NCBI GenBank assembly: GCA_049688015.1
Contig: JBAVJZ010000156.1
Coordinates: forward strand, 1-17,254
Reading direction: 5' to 3'
DNA: 17,254 nt
Source: CSP1-8 sp049688015
GTDB lineage: Bacteria; Desulfobacterota; Deferrimicrobia; Deferrimicrobiales; Deferrimicrobiaceae
The notes under the pieces are model-generated. The model saw only the letters and a list, made by a program, of their open reading frames with translations, searched no databases and had not been told where the DNA came from. A program made the translations under genes and the position numbers. This document shows, in pieces, positions 1 through 6,366 of this stretch. Every line of letters begins with the position of its first letter. Position 1 is the first letter of the stretch.

Positions 1-344
1 AAAGCCGGCAACTGGGACACGATTCTCTTTCGTCTTTTCGACCGAACATACCGCGCTAAGACGCCGCAGAGAAGAACGGGGCACCCCCCGGCTACAAAAG
101 ACCAGAAAATATCTCTAGTCGAGACAATGGTGCTGAGAGCTGCTATGCCGCCGGCCGCGAGAAGGATTACCCGAACTTGTCCCGGTGCGAAGGACAGGAA
201 TTCTTCCCGAAGAATTCTCGATGTAGATTCCGAGGTGTTGTCCAAACGAGATCGAAGAAAAGGGGCGAGGGTACGAATGAGAAAACAGGATAAGGATGCC
301 GCACCGCCGATGAAAAGAGAATATTCGGTGAAGGTCATGCCCAT
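1..344 (-). CDS. tadB: TadB-like Tad pilus inner-membrane platform protein (partial, N-terminus only)
   Basis: The minus strand stays open from an ATG at 344 to the left edge of the window (about 114 codons), so the C-terminus is missing. The translation begins MGMTFTEYSLFIGG. It has hydrophobic segments near residues 9-25, 62-76 and 82-98, then a basic stretch leading to IVSQLPA. A basic cluster before QLP is typical of TadB, the GspF-family platform protein that couples the TadA motor to pilus assembly. The start overlaps the end of cpaF. ATG 344 has GGGG 7 nt upstream; a second in-frame ATG at 338 would give the usual ATGA overlap with the cpaF stop. Position directly after the ATPase is the standard Tad order. 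The family call rests on this position, hydrophobicity and the QLP motif. Confidence 0.8.
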   Translation of the reverse strand, partial: MGMTFTEYSLFIGGAASLSCFLIRTLAPFLRSRLDNTSESTSRILREEFLSFAPGQVRVILLAAGGIAALSTIVSTRDIFWSFVAGGCPVLLCGVLARYVRSKRRKRIVSQLPA

Positions 345-1552
345 GGGTTATCCCCGGAGATAAGAAATTTCGAGGGGATTCCTGTCGGGAGTAGTTTCCC
401 GCCAGTCGAGGATCCTCTCTCCTTTGTCCACCGGAAAATTTCCTGCAGCAGGATCTGGCTATCGCTCATTCCCGTCACCTCGGTTCGAGATGTAACGGTT
501 CTGTTTCCGTCGCCCATCCGGCTTATATGCACGAGGATGTCGATTGCGGATGCGATCTGCTCCCGGATTGCCTTGACGGGGATCTCCACCCCGGAAAACA
601 GGACCATCGTTTCCAGTCGACGAAGCATGTCACGGGGAGTGTTCGCATGGCCGGTGGTAATAGATCCGTCGTGACCGGTGTTCATCGCCTGAAGCATGTC
701 GAGGGCTTCTCCGCCTCTGCATTCTCCCACGATGATTCGGTCCGGCCTCATCCTGAGAGAATTTCGCACCAGATCCCGGATAGTTATAGACCCCACCCCC
801 TCGATATTGGGGGGGCGGGCTTCCAAAACAATAACGTGAGGTTTCATCAACTGGATTTCCGCTGCGTCTTCGATTGTGACGATCCGTTCTTCTTCCGGGA
901 TAAACTGGGAGAGTGCATTCAGGAGAGTGGTTTTGCCGGACCCGGTTCCTCCGGAAACGATGATGTTCATTCTACGTATGACTGCTTCCCGTAAATATTC
1001 CGCGGCCTCTCCGGAAAGAGTACCGAGCCCGATGAGTTCCTCCAGGGAGAACGGTATTTTTCGGAACTTCCGAATGGTGAGACACGGCCCAGTGAGGCAT
1101 GCGGGGGGGATAATCGCGTTGATTCGGGAGCCGTCCGGCAGACGCGCATCGACATAAGGGGAGGACTCGTCGATACGCCTGTTTACACCGGATATCATTC
1201 GGTCTATCGTCCCGCGGAGGGTTTCGGTGGATATGAAGGAAATACCGGTAAGGGTCAATTTCCCCGCTTTTTCGACATAAATGGAATTTTTACCGTTGAC
1301 CATGATTTCCGTAACATGGGGGTCGGAAAGTAATGGGGTGATGGGACCATAAGAGAACAACTCGTCCAGAATGCCATTCCTGATGGTTTCCTCTTTCTCT
1401 TTCGGTAAAGTCATCCGCTTCAGTTCCACGCGAAGGTGCTGGTCCGCCCGCTCCTTCATGGATTCCTCGTCTTCTGCGATTTTCCCCGTGTTTCGGGAAT
1501 CCAGGTGGGATACGACCTTCTGATGAAGGGAACGACGAAGTTCTGCGTACAT
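335..1552 (-). CDS. cpaF: CpaF/TadA-family Tad pilus assembly ATPase
   Basis: This 405-residue cytoplasmic secretion ATPase powers Flp pilus polymerisation through the TadB/TadC platform. The N-terminal region (about 60-150) carries the family pattern of DPHVTEIMVNG followed by YVDARLPDGSRINAI. The Walker A motif GGTGSGKT is at residues 201-208. The Asp-box segment RIVTIEDAAEI starts near 223, the Walker B-like segment RPDRIIVGECRGGEA near 269, and the histidine box GHDGSITTGHAN near 293. All catalytic motifs look intact and the length is normal for the family. ATG 1552 is chosen because AAAGGAG lies 7 nt upstream, overlapping the stop of the preceding secretin gene. The neighbours are the secretin upstream (12-nt gap) and tadB downstream (overlapping). 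Normally a tadZ/cpaE gene sits just before this one; here none is present. Confidence 0.96.
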   Translation of the reverse strand: MYAELRRSLHQKVVSHLDSRNTGKIAEDEESMKERADQHLRVELKRMTLPKEKEETIRNGILDELFSYGPITPLLSDPHVTEIMVNGKNSIYVEKAGKLTLTGISFISTETLRGTIDRMISGVNRRIDESSPYVDARLPDGSRINAIIPPACLTGPCLTIRKFRKIPFSLEELIGLGTLSGEAAEYLREAVIRRMNIIVSGGTGSGKTTLLNALSQFIPEEERIVTIEDAAEIQLMKPHVIVLEARPPNIEGVGSITIRDLVRNSLRMRPDRIIVGECRGGEALDMLQAMNTGHDGSITTGHANTPRDMLRRLETMVLFSGVEIPVKAIREQIASAIDILVHISRMGDGNRTVTSRTEVTGMSDSQILLQEIFRWTKERGSSTGGKLLPTGIPSKFLISGDNPWA

Positions 1553-1559
1553 GCCGGTT

Positions 1560-1566
1560 CTCCTTT
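1560..1566 (-). promoter_or_regulatory. Ribosome binding site of cpaF
   Basis: AAAGGAG lies 7 nt before the ATG at 1552 and overlaps the TAA stop of the secretin gene. Ribosomes finishing the secretin could therefore reinitiate directly on cpaF. It also fixes the cpaF start. Confidence 0.75.
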
Positions 1567-2764
1567 AATCGATGATTCGAAAGCGCATCCGTTCCTCTTC
1601 CTGCGCCTCCTTTGCCTGCCATGCTGCGACCTCGTTCTTGCCTCCGTCCCGGACTTCCGTAGGCGTAATAAAAATTGCGAGTTCGGTTTTATTTTCACGG
1701 AAGCTTCGGGACTTGAACAATTCGCCCAGAACCGGGATCTGGCCTAGCAACGGGACTTTTGTCACGTCTTTTGCCATCTCGTTTTTCAACAGTCCGGAAA
1801 GCATGACAGTCTCTCCGGCAGTGGTGGAGAAGTTCGTGGTCACCCTCCGGGTAAGGAACCCCGGGACATCCGATCCTCCGCTTCCGTGGTCTACGGTGCT
1901 GATTTCGGCCGTTAACTGCGTTCGAATGCGGTTGTCGTGGTCCATAATCGGCCCAAGCCTGAGAATGATTCCGTAGGTTTTCCATTCCACGGTTCTTGTT
2001 TCCGGAGTGATGATCACAATCGGAATTTCCCCTCCTGCAAGAAATTCCGCTCTTTCTCCGCTTTCGCAAACCAGCCTGGGGTTTGCCAGTATCTTCGCCC
2101 GACCGTCCGCCATGAGGATATTGAGTCTTGCCTCGAATTCAGATGTGATTCCAAAAGAGGTGTTTTCCCGGGATCCGTAGGACCAGGCTCCCTTTGCAGG
2201 GAGAGAATCCGGCCACCGGATTCCGAGATGGGTTGTTGCTCCTTTGCTGATCTCGATTATTTTCAGGTCGTATGATAGAAGTGTTCGTTTCTCCTCGGGG
2301 AGGGAAATCCGGAGATGGACCCCGTCCCGTGTCCGTGCGAATGTCTCGAGAAGATTCCTGTCCCGTGTTGTAGGCACGGTGCCGGTGATCATCACCGACG
2401 ATCCGACTTGAGTGACAATCAACCCGGGAAATGTTGCCGTAAGGTTCCTTGTTTCCTCAGCCAAGGCGCTAGCTTCCCCCACGACATGAATCATCCATGT
2501 CCGTTTCTCGTTTCTCCTCCAGAGTACGAGATCCGTTTCCCCCTCTTTTTTCCCCACGACGAGGATTCCGTCATTTCGGGGAAGGGGACGTGCTTCAATG
2601 ATTTCCGGGTTCCCAATGGATATCCTCCTTGTGTCCTGAAATTCGATAATGTGTTGGAATCCCGGTCGGAGATGGATCGGTTCTCCAAACGAGACGGGAG
2701 GAAGAATAGACTTCCAGAGGACACAGAAGAGAAAGATAAACGCAATTATTGGTAAGCGGATCAT
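1565..2764 (-). CDS. cpaC: CpaC/RcpA-type Tad pilus outer-membrane secretin
   Basis: This 399-residue protein is expected to form the outer-membrane channel for the Flp pilus. A hydrophobic signal peptide covers residues 1-27. It is followed by the N-terminal pilus/secretion domain (about 30-95, with RRISIGNPEIIEA), a BON-like stretch (about 100-165) and the C-terminal secretin domain (about 175-370). The secretin signature near the end includes VPLLGQIPVLGELFKS followed by KTELAIFITPTEV. Other secretin features are ANPRLVCESGERAEFLAGGEIP and the TTAGETVMLSGLL strand. The ATG overlaps the cpaB stop as ATGA, implying translational coupling. It is short compared with many Tad secretins, but all core elements are present. 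Confidence 0.93.
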   Translation of the reverse strand: MIRLPIIAFIFLFCVLWKSILPPVSFGEPIHLRPGFQHIIEFQDTRRISIGNPEIIEARPLPRNDGILVVGKKEGETDLVLWRRNEKRTWMIHVVGEASALAEETRNLTATFPGLIVTQVGSSVMITGTVPTTRDRNLLETFARTRDGVHLRISLPEEKRTLLSYDLKIIEISKGATTHLGIRWPDSLPAKGAWSYGSRENTSFGITSEFEARLNILMADGRAKILANPRLVCESGERAEFLAGGEIPIVIITPETRTVEWKTYGIILRLGPIMDHDNRIRTQLTAEISTVDHGSGGSDVPGFLTRRVTTNFSTTAGETVMLSGLLKNEMAKDVTKVPLLGQIPVLGELFKSRSFRENKTELAIFITPTEVRDGGKNEVAAWQAKEAQEEERMRFRIID

Positions 2765-3528
2765 TCAAGTTCCCACGCATGGAAAGAGGATTGCGCGCTT
2801 CGTTCCCGAATTCCGGCTTTCCAAATTTCGATGGGCGGAGAGGGTTTCGGAAGCACTCTCTTTCTCTTCTGCCGAACGTCAGGATCACCAGGATTTCGGA
2901 GGAGCCAGGAAATACTTCCTACACGAGCAGCCGTGGAAAGCCGAGTTGCCTCATCCGGTGTGACGGAAACGGTTATGGTGTCGATTTCGTCCTCTTCTCT
3001 TTCGGAGGAAAGGGGAAGAAATTGGCGATTCACCGCTAACACAGGTACATGGAAGAGTAAGGGAGTGAATCCCCGATGATCTTTTTCTTCCTTCAGGAGG
3101 TCCACATGGTCTCCAGGTCGAAGGAGACCAGAAAATGAGGTTTTCCTGTCAGCCTCAACCGTCATGGCGCGCTTTCCTTTCGCAATCGTCAGAGAGAACG
3201 AATCCGCCGCGAAAGGTTCTTCCACGTCCGTCCACAATACCGGCTCACCTTCCGATATTTCCAATTTTGCTCTTGCCCCCAGAAGAAGAGAAAAATCCGA
3301 TGCCGGGACATTACGTCTACTTGTTCCGGAGGAGGGGACGGCTTTCTTGGACAGGTTTTCCAGGGAAAATGTCGTTCCGGTGGGGATCGAGGTGGCTGCT
3401 ACGACGATTTCCGTGGGGGCGGCTTTCCCCAGAATGTCTCTTTCAACAATGGAGATACGTTGTCTGGCTGCGAAGATGGCAAGCATCGTCAGAATCATTC
3501 CGGCGATGAGAGGAAGGAAATCCGTCAT
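2761..3528 (-). CDS. cpaB: CpaB/RcpC Tad pilus assembly protein
   Basis: The predicted protein has 255 residues. It opens with one inner-membrane anchor (MTDFLPLIAG...IFAARQR, residues 5-21). A SAF domain follows at about residues 38-103 (EIVVAATSIPTGTTFSLENL...GEPVLWTDV), then an RcpC/CpaB C-terminal domain at about 112-215 containing RPGDHVDLL. These are the standard CpaB parts, a periplasmic protein that works with the secretin. The reading frame is open further upstream to 3702, but the ATG at 3528 is chosen. It starts immediately before the membrane anchor, lies 1 nt after the previous gene's TAA, and has GGGA 8 nt upstream. The stop overlaps the secretin start. Confidence 0.92.
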   Translation of the reverse strand: MTDFLPLIAGMILTMLAIFAARQRISIVERDILGKAAPTEIVVAATSIPTGTTFSLENLSKKAVPSSGTSRRNVPASDFSLLLGARAKLEISEGEPVLWTDVEEPFAADSFSLTIAKGKRAMTVEADRKTSFSGLLRPGDHVDLLKEEKDHRGFTPLLFHVPVLAVNRQFLPLSSEREEDEIDTITVSVTPDEATRLSTAARVGSISWLLRNPGDPDVRQKRKRVLPKPSPPIEIWKAGIRERSAQSSFHAWELE

Positions 3529-3529
3529 T

Positions 3530-4081
3530 TTATTTTTCCCGTTGCCAGACGTACAGGAAGTCCCCTTCGTTCTCTTCCAGAAAGACAATGGCTGTCTCCC
3601 TTCCGGCGCGAATTGTCCCGATGCTAACCGGCGTTGCGTGTTCCTTGATGTCGACAAACGTCCACCCTTTGGCGGCAAGCTCCTTCCTGGCGTATCTTCC
3701 ATTCGGGGAAATCTTTCCGGTGGTGATATCGAGGAATCCGAGTCCGGTTTCCATCTCCATGTTGTCCTCTACGTGAAGACAGGACGGCAAAGGGAAGGAA
3801 CGGGATCGCATTCTCGACTGTTCCTCGGAAAGAATGTCGAGAACGCAATCCCCCGAATCCAGGGGCTCCCGGGGGATACGGCCGGTATCGATCCCCAGCT
3901 TGCGTAATTCCTCATTCAGGACAGAATTACCGCTGGATGTTTTTCCCAATGAGTACCATTTGCCATCCAGGGAAAAGGAGCGCGTGGAATTAAGCAATCC
4001 GTTTATGCGGACAGGAAATGCGTATACGGATAATGCACCGGCCGCCAGCAAAGCGGCAATGAAGCTGCCGATAGGTTTCAA
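3530..4081 (-). CDS. Unrecognised small secreted or membrane-anchored Tad-locus protein
   Basis: No family is recognised. With a TTG start at 4081 the product has 183 residues. It has a short basic N-terminus, a hydrophobic segment at about residues 3-21 (signal peptide or anchor) and a mixed alpha/beta body. The only Cys residues are in DSGDCVLDI and LPSCLHVED, a possible periplasmic disulphide pair. TTG 4081 overlaps the TGA of the upstream tadE-like gene as TTGA, and a GGGGG run lies 8 nt ahead. The frame is open further to 4207, but that extension lacks a signal-like start and lies inside the upstream gene. Its position between pseudopilin genes and cpaB suggests a periplasmic pilus accessory role, which is inference from context only. 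Confidence 0.72.
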   Translation of the reverse strand: MKPIGSFIAALLAAGALSVYAFPVRINGLLNSTRSFSLDGKWYSLGKTSSGNSVLNEELRKLGIDTGRIPREPLDSGDCVLDILSEEQSRMRSRSFPLPSCLHVEDNMEMETGLGFLDITTGKISPNGRYARKELAAKGWTFVDIKEHATPVSIGTIRAGRETAIVFLEENEGDFLYVWQREK

Positions 4082-4551
4082 CGGATAACCCCCAAGAGAA
4101 CAATACCCTGGACCCATTGGCGCACACGTTTTCCAGAGGAAGTGTCTTTTCCCCAGCAATCCACATTCGATTCCGTCTTCTGAAGGATTCTCACAGTCGG
4201 CATCCATCGTTGCGCTCCGATCTCATCCCATCTCTTCCGTACTTCCACGGCAGCCGTCGTACTGCCCGCAAGGGAGGGAAAAGGCGCCGGAAGAAGGCGG
4301 CCCCCTTTGTTTCTTACGGAATGGATGTCAACAGTTTCTTCCTCGGGGAGTATGGACATGGAAAGTTCTCGTTCGATCCCCCGATAATTTCGCCCCACAC
4401 GAAGTGTTTCCGTAAACGCAGCGGATTCCGCTCTGGATTTCAGAATGGAGGTCCGTGTCGACGCGTAAGCGCCCAGGAGCAGGACAAGAAGGAATGGTAT
4501 TGTCAAAACAATTTCCAGAAGGGCTTGTCCTTCATCTCGGTGCGCTGTCAT
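4078..4551 (-). CDS. TadE-like pseudopilin (second copy)
   Basis: This 157-residue protein has the class III prepilin layout: a short charged leader ending in Gly (EG at residues 7-8), then QALLEI with Glu at +5 of the mature protein, then a membrane helix to about residue 30. Prepilin peptidase would cut after Gly8. TadE-like minor pseudopilins share this form and are needed for Flp pilus assembly. ATG 4551 has GGAGG 4 nt upstream and overlaps the 3' end of the TadG-like gene by 20 nt. The C-terminal half has no recognised motif. It could equally be called TadF by position. Confidence 0.82.
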   Translation of the reverse strand: MTAHRDEGQALLEIVLTIPFLLVLLLGAYASTRTSILKSRAESAAFTETLRVGRNYRGIERELSMSILPEEETVDIHSVRNKGGRLLPAPFPSLAGSTTAAVEVRKRWDEIGAQRWMPTVRILQKTESNVDCWGKDTSSGKRVRQWVQGIVLLGVIR

Positions 4552-5461
4552 TCTTCCTCCCAGACACTGTGAATCTTGATTTCCAGGACATTTCCGTCGC
4601 GCTTCCTCCGTAGGCCTCGGCGGAAGTCTCGAACACGAACCGGTTCTTTGATGCGGGAGGGAAAAAGGGGACGGGAATGGAAGAAACTGACTTGAATCCG
4701 GTAAATCGGACTTTTTGGCGAACCGGGAGATCGATTTCGGGAACTAGCATATAGATCGGGTCTGGATTTGTTCCAAGGAAGGATCGCAGGGCCGAGTCGA
4801 TGATTCCCACGACCTTTCCGACTATCTTTTTCGCCCATTTCCATTTGCGGATTTTTCGTTTCACATCGTTGATGGGGGAGATGGCATCGGCGAGGGTGAG
4901 GGGAGAACTTCGGGTCAGGTGGAGTTCAAGGGTTTTTTCGTGGTCATGAGGTCCTCTCGGGTCGAATGGGTAGAGAATCCCCTTAACCTGCAATTCCCTG
5001 GATAGCCTGACGGTTTCCGCCAACACAAAATAGGGGATCGCCTCCTTGATTTTTTCCGCCCATTTTGCGAATCGGCGGGCAGTGTTCCAGGCGGAACGGA
5101 TGACCCGTGCTGCCTTCCTCGAATATTTCAAAAAGGCAGACAAACCAAACCCTGTCAACGCGGCGATCGCCGTGGCGGCCCATAACACGGATGTCCACCG
5201 GATAAGGCGGAAACACTGCTCGATTCCGTCGTTCAGGGCGGCGATCATGTTCAGCCCCCTTGCTTCCCAGGTGGCGGCCGAAAGGACGATGGCATCGACC
5301 GCATTTGCGGATGCGACCTTTTCGGTTCCGAGATGAGAAAGGTACACTGCCATGAACACAACCGAAAGAATGGCCGTGAGGATAGTGAGGAGAAGCACAG
5401 CTGCCTGCCCGTATGCACCTTGTCGAACGTACAAGGTCTGTCTGGAAAACATCGATATCAT
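4532..5461 (-). CDS. TadG-like Flp pilus-assembly protein
   Basis: The predicted protein has 309 residues. A membrane helix at about 19-41 is preceded by GAYGQAAVLLL. The segment ASANAVDAIVLSAATWEARGLN is the pattern shared by TadE/TadG-like Flp assembly proteins, in which an aliphatic, Ala/Asn-rich helix follows the anchor. A second hydrophobic stretch at about 90-111 is unusual for TadG and may be another membrane helix. No von Willebrand A domain is visible, so this is shorter than classical TadG. The frame is open upstream to 5839 inside tadE, but ATG 5461 is chosen because GGAG lies 5 nt ahead and the tadE stop ends 2 nt before it. Confidence 0.78.
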   Translation of the reverse strand: MISMFSRQTLYVRQGAYGQAAVLLLTILTAILSVVFMAVYLSHLGTEKVASANAVDAIVLSAATWEARGLNMIAALNDGIEQCFRLIRWTSVLWAATAIAALTGFGLSAFLKYSRKAARVIRSAWNTARRFAKWAEKIKEAIPYFVLAETVRLSRELQVKGILYPFDPRGPHDHEKTLELHLTRSSPLTLADAISPINDVKRKIRKWKWAKKIVGKVVGIIDSALRSFLGTNPDPIYMLVPEIDLPVRQKVRFTGFKSVSSIPVPFFPPASKNRFVFETSAEAYGGSATEMSWKSRFTVSGRKNDSAPR

Positions 5462-5463
5462 TG

Positions 5464-5946
5464 TTACTCCACGGTCACCCATCGGGATGAATGAAGAAGA
5501 AGGAAATATTGGTCCCTTGTCCGTGTTTTCTTTACCGGGGCGATAGCGTAAAGGATCCGGTTGATCAACGGCACACTGAGTTCCAGCCAGTGGGTTAGAC
5601 GCAGGCAATAGGCCTCCCCCGGGAGAGCGGTATGAGCAGGAGTCCCTTTTCCTTGACGGGAAAATTCGATCGATGTGAGTCGAGTGGATCCCGATTTTCC
5701 CCCGGGGCGGTGGAGACAGACCGAGGCGGCTTCTGCAAGCGCTGCCTCCTTGGCTTTCCGAACATCGGTCCGGGCATGAAGCGCGAATTTTCTGGCGGCA
5801 AAATGGGCTGCCGTCTCCACGGCACTCTGCCCCGCCCAAAGAAGGGAGAGCTGAATGGTCCCCATCATTAACATTAGGAGGACCGGACCTCCGATAAGAA
5901 ATTCCACCATTGCCGCTCCTGGCCGGTTACCTGTTTTCCGAGGCAT
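5464..5946 (-). CDS. tadE: TadE pseudopilin
   Basis: This 160-residue protein has a class III prepilin signature at the N-terminus. The leader ends in Gly10, followed by AAMVEF with Glu +5 and an aromatic residue at +6, then a hydrophobic helix (about residues 15-32). After the helix comes GQSAVETAAHFAARKFALHA, the Ala-rich pattern typical of TadE. It follows the Flp pilin gene and overlaps its end by 20 nt. It is expected to be processed by prepilin peptidase and inserted in the inner membrane as a minor pilin. The C-terminal half is poorly conserved by eye. Confidence 0.88.
   Translation of the reverse strand: MPRKTGNRPGAAMVEFLIGGPVLLMLMMGTIQLSLLWAGQSAVETAAHFAARKFALHARTDVRKAKEAALAEAASVCLHRPGGKSGSTRLTSIEFSRQGKGTPAHTALPGEAYCLRLTHWLELSVPLINRILYAIAPVKKTRTRDQYFLLLHSSRWVTVE
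5467..5470 (-). promoter_or_regulatory. Ribosome binding site deciding the TadG-like start
   Basis: GGAG sits 5 nt before the ATG at 5461, overlapping the last codons of tadE. It supports the short start over the 126-codon longer open frame. Confidence 0.65.
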
Positions 5947-6178
5947 AGTCCTTCAGGGTTCTCTGGTTCGTCTGCTCTTTCGCTTTTGTCGAGAGAGACT
6001 TCACCTGCACGGAACTTCCGGACATGGCGGCAACGATCGTGGAGAGTTGATGCCTGAGCTGGTTGCCGAAGATGTTTACGACCCCGATCGCGGCGATGGC
6101 GACCAGCGCGACAATGATGATGTATTCGGTAAGGCCCTGACCGCTTTGTTTCCTCATCCCTGTCCCTTTTCGCTTCAT
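5927..6178 (-). CDS. flp: Flp major pilin (Tad pilus subunit)
   Basis: The predicted prepilin has 83 residues. Prepilin peptidase should cut after Gly13 in SGQGLTEY, leaving Glu +5 and Tyr +6, the diagnostic Flp arrangement. The mature helix LTEYIIIVALVAIAAIGVV is followed by NIFGNQL, also typical of Flp. At about 70 mature residues it is slightly longer than the shortest Flp pilins, with a Lys/Gln-rich tail after residue 58. The open frame extends to 6226, but ATG 6178 is chosen. GGAGG lies 9 nt upstream, and a start at 6226 would fall on the -12 element of the predicted promoter. It is the first gene of the operon. Confidence 0.93.
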   Translation of the reverse strand: MKRKGTGMRKQSGQGLTEYIIIVALVAIAAIGVVNIFGNQLRHQLSTIVAAMSGSSVQVKSLSTKAKEQTNQRTLKDYASENR

Positions 6179-6187
6179 GCCTGTGTC

Positions 6188-6192
6188 CCTCC
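6188..6192 (-). promoter_or_regulatory. Ribosome binding site of flp
   Basis: GGAGG sits 9 nt before the ATG at 6178 within a purine-rich leader. It is strong, as expected for an abundant pilin, and excludes the longer frame start at 6226. Confidence 0.7.
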
Positions 6193-6220
6193 TTCCCTTT
6201 GCGGGTTTGCAGACGAATAC

Positions 6221-6240
6221 GAGCAAGGGGCATGCCCGAA
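6221..6240 (-). promoter_or_regulatory. Sigma-54 (-24/-12) promoter of the Tad pilus operon
   Basis: On the minus strand the sequence is GGCATG-CCCC-TTGC, against the sigma-54 consensus TGGCACG-N4-TTGCW. The invariant GG (6236-6235) and GC (6224-6223) have exact 12-nt spacing. The predicted transcript starts about 12 nt downstream, near 6211, giving a leader of about 33 nt with the flp ribosome site inside it. The adjacent gene encodes a sigma-54 activator, and its own promoter is nearly the same sequence. No competing -35/-10 pair was noticed here. Confidence 0.8.
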
Positions 6241-6331
6241 AATGTCCGGGATAGAGTCGGTGAATAATGATGAAAATTAGGAGAGATGGACGAAGGGGAT
6301 CATGAGGAGAGGGGGAGTGGGAACCAAGAGG

Positions 6332-6346
6332 GTTTGAATTTCAAAC
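6332..6346. promoter_or_regulatory. Perfect dyad upstream of the pilus promoter, candidate activator site
   Basis: GTTTGAA-T-TTCAAAC is a perfect inverted repeat with 7-nt arms and a 1-nt centre. The centre (6339) is about 128 nt upstream of the predicted flp transcription start, a normal distance for a sigma-54 activator binding site. The 1-nt loop and lack of a T run make a terminator unlikely, although it lies 20 nt past the stop of the regulator gene. The 188-nt intergenic region holds this dyad, a somewhat AT-rich stretch at 6261-6280 (a possible bend) and the promoter, and nothing else I can support. Confidence 0.6.
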
Positions 6347-6366
6347 TGCAGGTACGGCTATCGAAC

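Noticed and set aside
127..363. 78-residue + strand open frame at the left end
   Set aside because: It lies antisense to the open tadB frame, has no recognisable motif, and its Arg-rich make-up fits a shadow of the real minus-strand gene.
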